Assembly: GCF_041146795.1 (NCBI RefSeq)
Contig: NC_135170.1
Location: 22,128,033 to 22,192,032 of the forward strand
From: Maylandia zebra
Lineage: Eukaryota > Chordata > Actinopteri > Cichliformes > Cichlidae
Direction of reading: 5' to 3'
DNA length: 64,000 nt
Shown here: in pieces, positions 1-13,225 of the stretch
Layout of the letters: every line of letters begins with the position of its first letter
Position numbering within the stretch: position 1 is the first letter of the stretch
The notes under the pieces: model-generated
The model's input: only the letters and a program-made list of their open reading frames with translations
Told to the model about the DNA's origin: nothing
Database searches by the model: none
Made by a program: the position numbers and the translations under genes

Positions 1-2209
1 AGCAGTGGGCGGGTGGGTGCAGAGGGGCTCAGCCCCAGTGCAGGGGACCTCTGGTGCATCGGCCCTACTAGGGGGCTCTCTAACTGGTGGGGAGGTTGTT
101 ATATCTTGCAGGTGGTCTCCTCACTACAGGAGCTCACTCTGCAGGTGGGGGGAGAGATATAGGAGAGGTGGAGAATGAACTCAACCTGGGTGTCTATTGT
201 CTTGTGTAGTTTGGGAGTTGATTGGATGACGGGGTGGGTGCAGTTTTCTCTGGGGTGGAGTCGGGTGGGCTGCCCCGGACTCTGTGGGGCTGGGCGGTGC
301 TGCAGCTGCGGGCCCTGGTCCGGATGGGCCTGGGCCCCCTTGCCCTGGTGGGTTCCAGAGTGTGGGGGTGCCTACTGGGGTCAGCGGGGGAGCTGGCCCC
401 AGGGAGGGGCCACTTGCCCCTCCCTTTCTTCCCTCCCCATCCTCAGCTGCCTCCCTATTCCCGCTCTACCACACCCACCCACACACGCAGGGCTTGGGGT
501 GCAGGTATCTCACCAGGGTGCAGGGGAGGCACTCCCCCTCTGTCCCCTTCTGACCGCCTGTGCCTCAATTTTATCCTGCAACCTAGACATCCACATTACT
601 CACACTCTCACATAACACATACATATAGGGCCTTGGGGGTGGGCACGTTTTACAGCATCCAGAGGATGGTCGGTGTACTCCAACCCACCTCTGGCGCTGG
701 TGCCCTACCCTCAATTTTAAATGCATTTAGACACTAAAGGTTTTCGGGAAGAGCCGTGCTGCTCTCTGAGAGGAAGCTAGTACCATGCTCTCCTGAGTTT
801 TAAATGCACTTTAGAAAAGCACACAGCAACACTACATATGAGCGGGCGTAGGGAGGTTTGAGGTCTTCACTCACCCCGGTTCTGTTAGCCATCAGGGCTG
901 GGGGGCTGGGAGGAGGTGCTGGCTGTCAGACTGGGGTCTGGGATGCGGGGCCTCCCTACTACTGCAGATAAGGAGGTGGTCCGCTTGCCTCCACCCCAGA
1001 GAGAAGGGTTACATCTCCTGGGTCTAGGTGCGGCTTGCCCCTCTGAGGGCGGGGGTACCTGGACCTGGGATATAGAGTATGTTTGGGGAGTGCGACTGTC
1101 TGTGCAGTGTCTATTTGTGTCTGTCTACACGTTGGGTGAGTGCCGAGTATTTGGTTGTGCATATGGGGTGGGAATGCACGTCTGTGTCCGCGTGTGCCTG
1201 TTCGTCTGTGTCTATATGTCAGGTTGGGTCTTAGACTCAACCTCTCTGGGTACATCTCAGGCCCTCTAAAGTACGGAGGCCTATCTCCCCTCACCACACT
1301 CCCTGCCGGTGGCTGATGCCCTCAGACGTTGGTGTGTTGGTGGTCCTTGTCGTCTGGGGCTGGGCGCTCATGTATGTACCGGCTCACTCCTGGTGGCCAA
1401 TTGGCGGGGCCAGGCGCCTGTGGCCCGTCTGGGCTCCTTCCGGGGGGTGGGATGCCCTCAGGCCTCTGGGCCTGAAGCTCGGTCCTCTCTGGCACAGCTG
1501 GCTGCCGGCAGAGCCCGCGGGCACGCCACTACAACCCCCTCTGGCCTCTGCTTCGTAGCTGCTGGGTGACCTCTCCTTTGGGGCTCTACTCAGCTCTTCC
1601 CAGGAGGGTGGCACGGTTCCCCCCCCTTTGGTGGTCCTCCTCGGGTCCTTGTACGCTGGGGCCTCTGGATATCTGGGGCCTGGATCTCCTCCATACCTGC
1701 TTCATACCCTGGTGGACGGGGCTATGGCTCCCCACACTGCCTAGCAGATCGTTACATGGAGAAACCTTCGGAATACAAGCATGCTGATCCACACAGGTGT
1801 GCACACAGGTGTACACACGGGTGTTCACAGACACGGACTACACCTTTCTTGGCTGCTGCCTCAAAGCACATTGTGCGCTGTCTATCTTGGTTGCTGCACA
1901 ATATCGTTTATTATTTAGTATCTACTGTTATCTACTGCTAGCTAGTTTATTGTGATGGTGCTGTTTTTTTTATTATGTTGCTCTTTGTTGTTTGCTTTCT
2001 CTTCTGTTTTTTTTCTCCATACAGGTGATCCAGGTGTTTTGTTTGTTTTTTGTTTTTTTTCTCTCTTCCCCCCCTTCTCACCGTCTCTTCTCCCCTTTGG
2101 TTTTCTTTCTCTCCCTCTCTTTCTTTCATTCTTTCTCCCTGTCCTATCCCCCAGTCATGTCTGTCCCGTTTGTAGCAACTGAAAATAAAATAAATTCATA
2201 CTTATAATA
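1..2209. other. GC-rich repeat-like stretch without a supported gene
   Basis: This segment is clearly richer in G+C than the rest of the window up to about 1750, with many TGGG/CTGGG runs and TG/CA-rich patches. It then changes to a T/C-rich polypyrimidine tract (about 1950-2155). Several open frames of 60-170 codons exist, but they overlap one another in several frames, are rich in W, G, P and C, and show no recognisable domain, so I treat them as composition artefacts. It may be part of an unrecognised repeat, because composition shifts abruptly near 1750-1950 and again after 2200. Confidence 0.4.
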
Positions 2210-3202
2210 AAGGTCAATCAAATGGACCAATATGCCAAGGCCATGATGATCCACTTGGTAAAATAAATCCGCTTGGCATCTTTCTTGGCCTTAAGACAAC
2301 AATTCTGATGGCTAAAGATCCAAACGGGACACAAAAAACAAAAAAAACAAATGTATATGTATATTTTTGTGTAATAGTACTAGTAAGTATTTTGTTTTTT
2401 CTCCATGCTTGAAAGATGGACAAGTTTTAAGCCCATATTAGGTCCTTCTTTTTTCTGTTTTTTGTATTGTACTTGTATGCTAAACACCAAAGAAATGGAC
2501 AAAGACTTTGAGGTTAAACAAAACTAAATGCAAATAAGACTAGATAAATAAGAATAATTTAACTTAAAATGTGTGTTTGCGTGTAGTGTATATTTACTTG
2601 TATGTAACTGCAGGATTGATTCGTATAGTGTCAGACCAGGAGGCACACCTGATGGGAGAGAAAACAAGGGGAAAATTTTAAAAAAGTGCCAAAATAATCA
2701 TATTGTTGTTACAGGCATTATTCTTTCCATCATCATCATCACAACTCCAAATAAATCAGGCAGGAAAAGTACTGTCACGCACAACAGTATAGTGAGGAGA
2801 GAACACATGTTGGATGGGTGGCAAGGTTAGTCATGGCACTTGAACAATATATAAATATGGATATGTATATATTTTTTTAATTTTCTTTGAATCAAGAATA
2901 AATGTACATCACGTAGGTATAAATTTTGTGCCCAGTTTTAAACCAAATTTTGAGTTGTTGTCTTAATTCTTATTGTCTGTAGATATTTTCCTTTGTTTAA
3001 TTTTGGTTTCTTTATGAGTCTTGTCACGATCCCTGTAGGGAGCTTCCTCAAAAGGGTTGATCCCTTCAAAATTAGGATTAGGGGTAACAGTTTAATAAAC
3101 CATATTATTATCTACCATTTATAGTACCATTGTTAACACTATGATCATCTTTTCCATTAATAAAAAGAAATTGAAGAAGGTATAAATATACAGGATTCTT
3201 AC
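2210..3202. other. AT-rich non-coding stretch downstream of the last visible gene A exon
   Basis: No exon of gene A is visible here, although its paralogue B has six further exons after the equivalent point. No repeat boundary is clear. This is either intron sequence, with the last exons left of position 1, or the place where the 3' part of gene A was lost. Confidence 0.4.
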
Positions 3203-3767
3203 GGGAAGATCTTGCTGAATTTTTCATCAATGCTGTTAGTCAGGCATGAAGCTAATTCCACGTTGAAGTTTATTTCTTTCCTTGTTTTGTGGACGCCACC
3301 TCCCAAAACAACAGACTTTAATGTCCTGTGAAAACCACGGCCATCCTCTTTCTGAAACAAAACAGAAAACAAATTCCTGAACATAAGGCCATTTGAAAGG
3401 CAAAATAAGTAGTTTTAATGCAGTCTTTAAAATAAATACATACGTCCAATAACTTCGTCAATTTTTTTTCATCTTCTTTTTTGGAGTTTTCAACCCCCTT
3501 GCTAAGGCATTTTTCAAAGGTCTTGTAGACCTCTTCTATTTCTTTCTTGATTTGTTCATATTTGCATCCCAGGGTGTTTTTAAGTTCTGCACACACATTT
3601 TCGTTTTTATCACCCTGAAAATAAAAACATAATAGAAAAACAAAATTATAAATGCCAATACCTGATGGAAAATGCAGTTCTAGATTCAGTGTCAGTAAAC
3701 TTATTTTAAGGTTTTTTGTTTTGTTCTTTTAGAAAAAAGTAAATAAAAAATACAAAAGCTTTCAGTG

Positions 3768-3852
<85 letters not shown>

Positions 3853-4431
3853 TTATTAACCTTTGCTTTTGATAGGTAATACAAATAGAAGAATTTTATT
3901 ACTTGAGTATCTTACTGCTTTTTTGTGTTTGGCATCTTGAATCAGAGACAGAATCGTAAAAGCTCCAGACACATAATTTTTTGTCTCTGAGTGAAGGTTG
4001 TTGAGCTCTTTCAGAAGTTTTTGAAGTTTGGGTATTTCTGTTGATAATAATTGAATAATTCATTTTAACATTAATTGTAATAAAAATAGCCATTATTTGA
4101 AATTAAACTAGACTACAACAGCAGCATTTGATATCTGCTTTATGTCTAGTACATGCTCATATCAGGGAACTTCACCTACCAGTTTCTTCTGGATCTAGAT
4201 GCTCTTTTTCTAGGAACTCACGGGAGCTCACTGTGAACACTTCGAAACAGTTATCACTGAAGGGTTTCTGGAGAAAATTGAATACATTTTAAAGCTTTCT
4301 TGCTATTGTTTTTGGGTTAGATTTTCACTCTACCTATAAAACTCACCTTCTTATTTTTTATTTTTTGCTTTACTTGTTCCTTGGCTTGTGTGTTTCTTTT
4401 AACTATGAGTTTATGGACTTCACCTGGCAAA
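3203..4431 (-). CDS. Gene A exons 14-18: helical region after the GTPase domain
   Basis: Five exons: 4347-4431 (very Lys-rich, ending KQKIKNKK), 4180-4267 (PFSDNCFEVFTVSSREFLE), 3916-4037 (EIPKLQKLLKELNNLHSE), 3444-3614 (KYEQIKKEIEEVYKTFEKCL) and 3203-3351 (TLKSVVLGGGVHKTRKEINF). Heptad-like K/E/L patterning suggests helices or coiled coil. All five have matching exons in gene B of nearly equal length, in the same phase. Exon 18 ends with two bases of a codon and a GTAAGA donor, so at least one more exon is required. Confidence 0.72.
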
Positions 4432-7400
4432 CTATAAGAATACATGTGTGTTACCCAGCATTAAATCACTGAGAGAAATGCCAGCACATTCTTGTTGGTC
4501 ATTGATATACTATTTTTCCTAAAACTTTATAGACCCTGTACAAAGGCTATCATGCCACTGTCTGCCTCCATGCCTCTTTCTTCACTTTTTTCTCTTTTAC
4601 CGCTCATTGCTCTCCAGCTGTTCCTCACCCTTGTCTTTCTTTCTCTCACTGAGTGTAATGGGAAGGCCACTATGAGGTTTTGGTGGCATGACCCCAGTCA
4701 GCTCTTGGCTGGTACACCTGCCTCCAATCTATGTACTGTGGACTGTCTGTTGCAGTTAGTCAAACTCAAAAAATCTCTGTTTTCTATGTCCTGGGCTCCC
4801 CTCAGTTAGCCAGACAGTCTGTTGCATATCTCTGTCACTCTCTTTGAATCAAACTTTCCCTTTGTAATCCATTCTCTGAGATTTTTTTAAGGAAATGTTT
4901 CCCTGCACTGCCATTGCTAACTTAACTCTCTTCTTGCCAAGGAATTCTCCACCCACTGGTTCAATAAATGTGCTAAACTTGTACCTGCCTCTGAGTCTGC
5001 TCAGTATTAATATTCATGTTTTTGAGATTTGTCTCATCTTTAAGGAATTACCCTGCACCTAGATACAACATGCTTTACTATCTAATTTCTTTTCTTCTTC
5101 TTCTTTTTTTTTTTTTTTAAATTCTTGACATCTTAATTTACTTACCGGCCATGTGAAATTCCAGTTACATCAGACTTGGAGCAAATAAAGCAAATACGCT
5201 GGCACTCGCCACCATTTCCAATGAACCTACTGACACGGCTCAAGATTTTCCAGGCTGTCTCTTGAGATGCTGCTCTTTTAATCTCAGTCACAATCCACAC
5301 AACGCAACAATCACCAACAATCTGAAATGGAATAATAGTCATATTAACAATTAATCGTTAATCATCAATTCTTGACAAGATGTCATTTCTGGTTCAAGAT
5401 AACAAAGCAGTAAAAGTGAATAAATGACCCTTTTCCACATTTCATCTCTGCTCTTGTTACAGTCACCACTTCCAGGAAGGTCCACAAGTGTGACATGCTG
5501 GAGAAGATCCTTGTTTGGCACCTTGACAGTCACACACTTCACTATTGGCCAATAGTACCTCTTTCCTTTTTTGCTCTGAGAAGGTAAAGGGCTATTCATT
5601 GTGTATGGGGTAAGTTTGCCAGATAAGTCCATAGCCTGCAATAAAAAAAGACATGAATGTATAGTGCCCCTTCAACATCACAATAACCAGGCTAACTGGT
5701 TAGAAATCCTGTAGAAATCCCAGAGAATGTCAGAGTGTTAGTATTTTTCAACAACAGGTCCTGAAACTATGTCAATAATCAAGTACTGCACTAATTGTAA
5801 TGAAGATTTAGTTTCTGAAATTGAGTATGAGTTTCCAAATGCAGAGCACCACTGTAACTTAACCCAACACTTATCACCTTGAATTGTTTAAATATCCTGT
5901 CTAGGAAGTAAACCAGATTTTGCACAGCCAATGCTATCGTCAAGATAACGTCATAGTGATAATTTCCAATAATAAAACAGTCAAACAAAAATCTTCACTT
6001 AATAAACATTCCTTTTCTAATGCTGTTAGAGTCAAATTGTTGAATGTTGTCATTGTGTTTCTTAAATTTGTAAAGTCTTAGTTTAAACTGTGTGATCAAC
6101 GACATTCCTTTGTCCCCCTCCCCAGCCTGTTAAGGGTTGGGGGGGGGGGGGGGGGGGGGGGGAAGCTGTAGTGTTTTATCACAGATACATCCCATGTGAA
6201 GGTTCTGTTTGATGTTTGGTAAGCTTCCTGCCCTTTTATGGCTTCACCTGTGTTGTGTATGGTGAACCAATACAGGAATTGAGCCTTAAATTGGGTGTGG
6301 GGGAGATTACCCTCTTTATGACCAAGGATGTTGTTAAAAACAGTTGTGATCAGGAGGACACACACACACGTGCTTACACATACACACACACATAGTGCCT
6401 TATCTTTGTAACCAAGGGAGGTTTTACAGTGGGAGGTGCTTGTGTCGTGTTATGTTGTGTAAATTGTAATGGAAATAAAAAGGCTACGAGGAGGGCTGCT
6501 CTTTGAAGGACTTGGACCAAGAAGGACTGACCAAGCTTCCCTCGTTAGCGAGTAAAGGACTGGTTGAAGATGTATTGTGTTGTTTTCGTTCTTCATGAGG
6601 AATAAGTCTCTAAACTAGTGGGGCCTGTGGAAACACAGACTCAACAAATGCCAGTGTGGTATATCATGATTATTGTGGGAGGTTGACCAGTCTGATTACA
6701 GTACACAGCAAATTCAAAAGTGTTAGATTTTTTGGTGTTAATAGTCTCCTTGCAAAAGTAGAGTTAATTTTACTCTAAGCAGAGTCACATTCTTTTAATG
6801 TAACTCTGAGGTGTAAAATGATAGTAGTTAAAATCGAGTGTTAAAAATGAGTGTTTCTCTGTCAAATCTGGAGGTGTTAAAATGGAAACATTAACTCTTG
6901 ACCTCTTAACTCTGAACTCTTAGAGGGGCTATGACACCAACAGAGTAAATTCACAGACTCCGCCCCCAGCACGGCTCCAATCGAAGCTGAAGTGAAGCCG
7001 TTTCAGAACATTTTGCTCTACATATTTGAGTTGTTTGCCATGCTTGGTAAGTCATTTTTTCAAAGATTGTTTCAATTGTTATTATGAGCTTTTACTTCTG
7101 TGGCTCTTTGGAGTTGAGACAAAGCTGTGTGAAAGGCATTAGCCATGTTGCTCGCTGATAGCATAATATTCTGTTTTAGCTAGCTGAAAGGTATTGTTTG
7201 CGGGCAAATACCACAGCCTTGAAAAAAGCTTGCATGTGAATTTTCAGTCAAACGTTTGGTCAAATACACCTAAAACAATGTCTAGAATGTGAAATGTTGG
7301 TATAATGGTGCTACTTGAAGCCTGAAAACGATCGCCCATAAAATAAAATAAAAAACGAGCAAACAGCAGTAGCAGACGACCTGACTGGGTTCTACGTTAG

Positions 7401-8986
7401 CATAGATCCCTCCAGAGTTTTGTGCACACGGTTTAGGTAAAAATGAAAAAGGTTGAGGTTTTACATTTAGTTCAGTATTACCTGTTGCCTGTGTCTTTGT
7501 CTTTTGGGAAAATACTTTACACAAGTAATGGCTCAAAGAGGATTCCTTTTTTTTTTTTACTGTGCTGCAATTGTTTACTGGATTATTTGTGCCATTAATT
7601 GGTGTCAACTAATTTTTATTCGGTCTCCGCACAGGATATGCTTGTGAAGATGGAATATGGGGGAGAGCAGAAGTGCGCTGAAGTTCCACAAAGGGATGAA
7701 TGAAGGACATGCATATTGTATTGAAGAAATAAGTGATGAGAATGCTGTTATTTGCATTTACCATGTCAGACCTTTTGATAAACAAAATTCTAATGAAAGT
7801 GAGAACATGTATACTGTTACATCTTTCAGAAAATGTTTTGAAATTGTGGTGCACAGTTCAGAATAAATGTTTTTCAAAAACCATTGCATCTTTTTAGTAA
7901 ATGTTTATTTCCAAAAGAAATTTCTAGAAGTTCAGAACAGTAAAATTCCCGCTTTTTAGAATGAATTAGAAGATAACTCTTACGTAGTTAAACTAAAATG
8001 CTCTTTGAGAGTTAATATATAAACTCTTAACACCAAGTGTTAAATTATCAACTCCAGACAGATTTGGTGTTTAACACTAAATCAGAGTTAACGTACCAAC
8101 TCTCCAAAAAGAGTTAAATTAACACTCTCTGGTGTGGACCCATATAGACACTTTAATAGTGTTGAAATCAAATCCGACAGTGTTAATTTGGACATGCTGG
8201 ATTAGCTGTGTAGAGATTTAAAAATAGGTTCTTATGTGCATATACACTTTTAGTATAATTTCTAAACTGTTTAATCCACAAGACTCTAGAAGTCAAAAGC
8301 AAAGTAAAATTAAGTGATGTTTAAAAGTGATTTTAGAAAAAGCTGTCAAAAAACACTGAACATTAATGGAGTAAAATAAATTAGATATATGAAAAGTCAC
8401 AGAAAATAAAACAGAAAATGAAATTGCTAGTACTAGCCAAACAAAATCAAGTTAAAGCACAAGGTAAAATAATTACTTTAAGAACAGTAAATATATACAT
8501 ATTATCTAATAACTAACTTTGAGGGTTTGGGCAGATAGAAACTGGCTCTGTTGTTTTTTGTTTGTTTTTGGATTTTTTGTTTGCTGGTTTATTTTCTCTG
8601 TGTGCTCTCAGGGCAGAGGTGAGGTATACACCCAGTTGCATTGGATCCCCCTCAATAAGACAGCATACCTAAGAGGTAGTCCGTGGGGCAGTTCTTCACC
8701 TGATTATTAGCTTATTAGCCTCCTAACTGAGTTCTATGTTATAAATGATTTTTATCTGTGATTCCTCCAGTTATCTGACTATAGGGAGAGAGATAGATAG
8801 AGAGAGAAAGAGAGAGACAGAGAGAATTTTTGACTTACAGTTTTACATGTGAAAGTCTTCGTCCCAGACTTAAGAAGTTCATGAATGTCACTGAAACATT
8901 TTTTCTCCGTTAGGTCTTTAGATGAATTTTTTTTCCATTCTTCTCCGTACAGTGCTGACAGTTTGTTCTCAATGTAATCATTACTG

Positions 8987-9019
<33 letters not shown>

Positions 9020-12000
9020 GCTGTTTCTTCATTGTTTTTATCTCCAGCTGACTGAAGCAAATACCACAACTCATCGTTCCACTCCTAAAATACAACAACA
9101 ATAATAATAACACTGGTTTTATTAAATAGAATTTATTGCAACTACAAACTGTCTTTTTGCAGTCGTAATGAGGCTCTTGGATTAGCATATTAATTAGCTC
9201 CAAGTAACAATAAACATATGACTTTACCTCTGTTTTAAGGAACTCAATGAGTGCCTGATACTTGTCGTCCACTGAGGCCTCCACCTTTATGATGACTGAG
9301 GTGCATGCACTGGTACATTCATCAGAAGAGGGCAAAAGATTTTCCTCATCAATGATTGCATTTATCAAAGAGGATTTTCCTGCCCCGGTTTCACCAAAAA
9401 CACCGATTTGTACCCTCTTGTCTTTGTCCAATTCTGTTATTTTTTTCCTAAAGAACAAGAATAAACATGGGTTAATCAAATCAAATAAATACATCAAAAA
9501 TGTAAATATCAATGTAATAACTAATTTTAAAATGTATATAGTAGAATAATAGCTATGCTTATAATGTGAAAACAATTGCAAAAACGTTCATGAGAAAAAA
9601 AACAATTTGTAATAGTATAGAAATATTTTGGTAACAGTATGAAAAACTGCTACAAGTAAAATTGCATTAGCTGTGCAGTATTTGGAATTTGGAGTAGTGC
9701 CTTAGTAGTAGGGATGGGTATTGATAAGATTTTAACGATTCCGATTCCATTTTCGATTCTGTTTAACGATTCGATTCTTTATCGATTCTCTTATCGATTC
9801 TTTTTTTTTTTTTAAAAAAGGAGAACACTAAGGTCGATTAGCTCAGAGCTTTGTTTTATATCTTCTCTTTGAACAAGATAGAAATTTAGGAGTAACGTGG
9901 CCTTACAAACCCAACAGTGAGATCTTGAGAGATCCAGCCTACGGCTCTTCAATGGGGTGTCACAGGGTCCCCAGGAAAAAAAAAATTGTAAATGTAAAAT
10001 AATAAAATAAATATTCTTGTGAGACATATCACATATTGACGGGGTCGGGTTATGTTAAAAAGTATAAATTGTTATACTTTGTTCATTGGTTCAAAGGTAC
10101 CCCACACTTCTTTTTTTGTTTGCTTGTTTGTTCTGGTGTATTTTTCATTTGAACTGTTACTCTGCCAGAGTACTCATATTTACAAGATGGCATTGAACGC
10201 CCCATTGGTGTATCAGGAAAACTATTTTGTACGTATGTTCCTTGAAGGGGATTGAAGTCGTTCTTTTTTCCACCGCAGCGAAGGGCTAGGAGTAGGAGAG
10301 GAGCTGCTGTATGTTTTTGTTATCGAATCGATCTGATTGTGAAATAAAGCATATGCAGTGAGAAAGCAACTCCAGGAGTCATCCCTGCCTTAAAGCTGCA
10401 ACATTCTTCTGTAGCAATAACAAAGTATAACATAAATTGTTCTGTGGCAATTACACAAGAATATCCAGTAATGTCCCTGCCCACAATTAAACACATTCAC
10501 TTACCAAAAATCGGGGGCATCTGCTGTGGCAAATGGGTGCAAGCCTTTGACCACAAACTTAGACACTGCTCGGTGACATTAGTCTATCCTGGCCTGAAAG
10601 GAGACGCTACCGGTAGACTGCAGCGAGAACTGCCAGCGAGCGCCAGCCAGACTCTGTCTGTCTCTCTCATCATGGTCACCTACATGTACAGTAATGGCAG
10701 GTCTTGTAATAAGGCAGATTGCGCTAACATAATATGCACTGTTAGTTGATTATTTACCTGCCGCATTAACGGGAGAGGACGTGCAAACGTTAGCGCTGCT
10801 GCTGGGTTGAGAGTCACGAGTCCGGAGCGGAATTAAAAACGCGTGTCATCGCGTGTTTTGTGAGCAAATGCGTTTGCATATTCGTAGTGTTTCCTCCCTT
10901 AAATGAAATATCTACTTTGCAAGTTGCCCTGTTGTCATCGGTTCTCATAAAGTATAATCAAACTTTTGAGCGTTTGAGCCGCTTAGGCGCCATGTTTCCT
11001 GCCAGGTAAATGACGCCCCGCAACGTGGTGACGTCATGAATCGATAAGGGAATCGTTTGCAAAAATGGCAAACGATTCCAAGGAATTGAAACAGTGGGAA
11101 CCGGTTCTCAACAAGAACCGGTTTTCGATACCCATCCCTACTTAATAGCCTGTTAACAATAAGGTAATTAAATTTATATGTTAAATTTTTTATTTGGATA
11201 CTATAAGCACATTATAATGCTGAAATAATCATTAATAATTCATTTGTATTTGGTAATAATGGCAATAAAATAGTAATTAACTGTAATGATGTAAATCAGG
11301 GGTTTCAAACTCCAGGCCTCGAGGGCCGGTGTCCTGCAGGTTTTAGATCTCAACCTGGGTCAACACACCTGAATCACATGATTAGTTCAGGCCTCTGGAG
11401 ACTTGTGTTGGACCAAGGGCAGGATCTCTAACCTGCAGGACACCAGCCCTCGAGGCCTGGAGTTCGACACCTGTGATGTAAATATTATGTGCTGTGGTTT
11501 GTCTGTAGTAGTTTCTTGCCCATAAAACAGGGCTTCAAATATGAAATGAAACTGTTTCTATGTAACAGTTTTTAAAATTAAAAAAAACATTGTCAGTTTT
11601 ACTGATGATAGCTTCATGTTTAACCATAGAGGCATTAGACTGAAATAAAATGTATCCACCAACTTGTGGTCTTTTTTGTTAGAACAGGACTTAAACACAC
11701 ACAAACAAACTTTATTTGTCACATAATTGTAGAGAGTACAACATGTAGTTAAATGCTCACGTCCGAACTGCGGACAGGCTGCGAATGTAGCCGCGCCATT
11801 CCGGGGCTTGGTTTTTTAGCATAGGGGGTCTAGCCAGGACCCTTACTGGATACCAGGTGGGAAACAAACTTGTGACTCCCACTTTAAAGGTGTGTTTTGT
11901 CTATTTGATTAATAAATAATTTTGATGGACAAACGTTCCTTGTTTAAACTTTTTCTTGTGACTTCTTCATGTTTTTTCTTGATGTTTTTTTTATCTATAG

Positions 12001-12427
12001 ATAAAAGAATACACTATATATATTATACAACTGTCAGAATTAATAATTTAAGATTGTCATTTGTGCTAAGATATATACAACCATACTTTTATGTGTCTTA
12101 ATATGGTTGTCATTATGTAAAAAGAGCTAGATCAGCTTTAGTTCCATTGCTTGTATGTGTGCTGATTAAAATACTAATGTAGCTTTGTGCAGACTGAGGA
12201 TCAGTCTCAATGCTATAATTTTCCATTATAGCTTTAGAAACCAGAGTGTTCTCTTCTATTAAAGTGCAAGATTTCACACCTTTAAATGTTCATTTGAGAT
12301 ATGACCTGTTGCAAGTTCCTGTTTTTATAGTTTAGCGAGATGCTCACTTCTGCTGTTCCTGCATGACACACTCTGTAAGAGGGCAACTGGAGAGATTAAT
12401 ATCATGCTTTGTATGGTGTCAGGATGT

Positions 12428-12508
<81 letters not shown>

Positions 12509-13152
12509 TGATGGCTGCACTTACAGCCACACAGTGGTAATACCCACCATGTTAGTGTAGAGGCTTATAAGTAACATTGCATTCACATGTCTTTCTTTAA
12601 ATATAGGAATTAATTTACAGGACAATAAATAACTGGTTTTGGTTTAGAGTTAATTCACATATCCACATAACACTGCATTCTAAAATAAGTGCGCACATTT
12701 TAGTTTACACTGTTATGTATGATTAATTTTTTGTTTTCTGAGTTACCTTAGTTGCAGCTGTTCCAGTCCCTTGATTAAGGAGCCAAGAGGTGGAAAAGGG
12801 GCGGAGCGAGCTTTAAAGGAAGACTACAAATTGGTTCACGCCATAACTCAGGACCATGGGGAGGAATTGGAGTTCATTATGTTTGGTTTAGTTAGGTTTT
12901 GTGTGTTTTACCCCTTCTCCTGTTTTTGTGGGCTGATCAGCCACTATTTAAGTTTCCCCTTTGTCTCGTTAAGTTAGGTCAGTTTGTTTGAGTTGTCAAC
13001 TTTGAGTAGAGTTCTGTTATTTTGACCTCTTTTATGGGCCCAAGATTTTGATTCTTTTTGCATGATTTAACCAATTATGTTTTTTGGGTTAAATAAAAAA
13101 TAATTTCTTTGGACTTTAACCTGTGCCTAAGTTTCTTTCACTGATCGGTCCA

Positions 13153-13225
<73 letters not shown>

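Noticed and set aside
175..1569. Several overlapping open frames of 80-170 codons in the GC-rich left end
   Set aside because: They overlap in multiple frames and strands, have biased W/G/P/C composition and show no domain or splice support.
8922..9104. Poly-His frame on the plus strand
   Set aside because: It is the antisense of the poly-Asp coding repeat of gene A exon 11.
8910..9581. A continuous 223-codon minus-strand frame through the P-loop exon, including poly-Met
   Set aside because: It reads through two introns; only the part inside 9228-9447 is coding, and the poly-Met part is exon 11 in the wrong frame.
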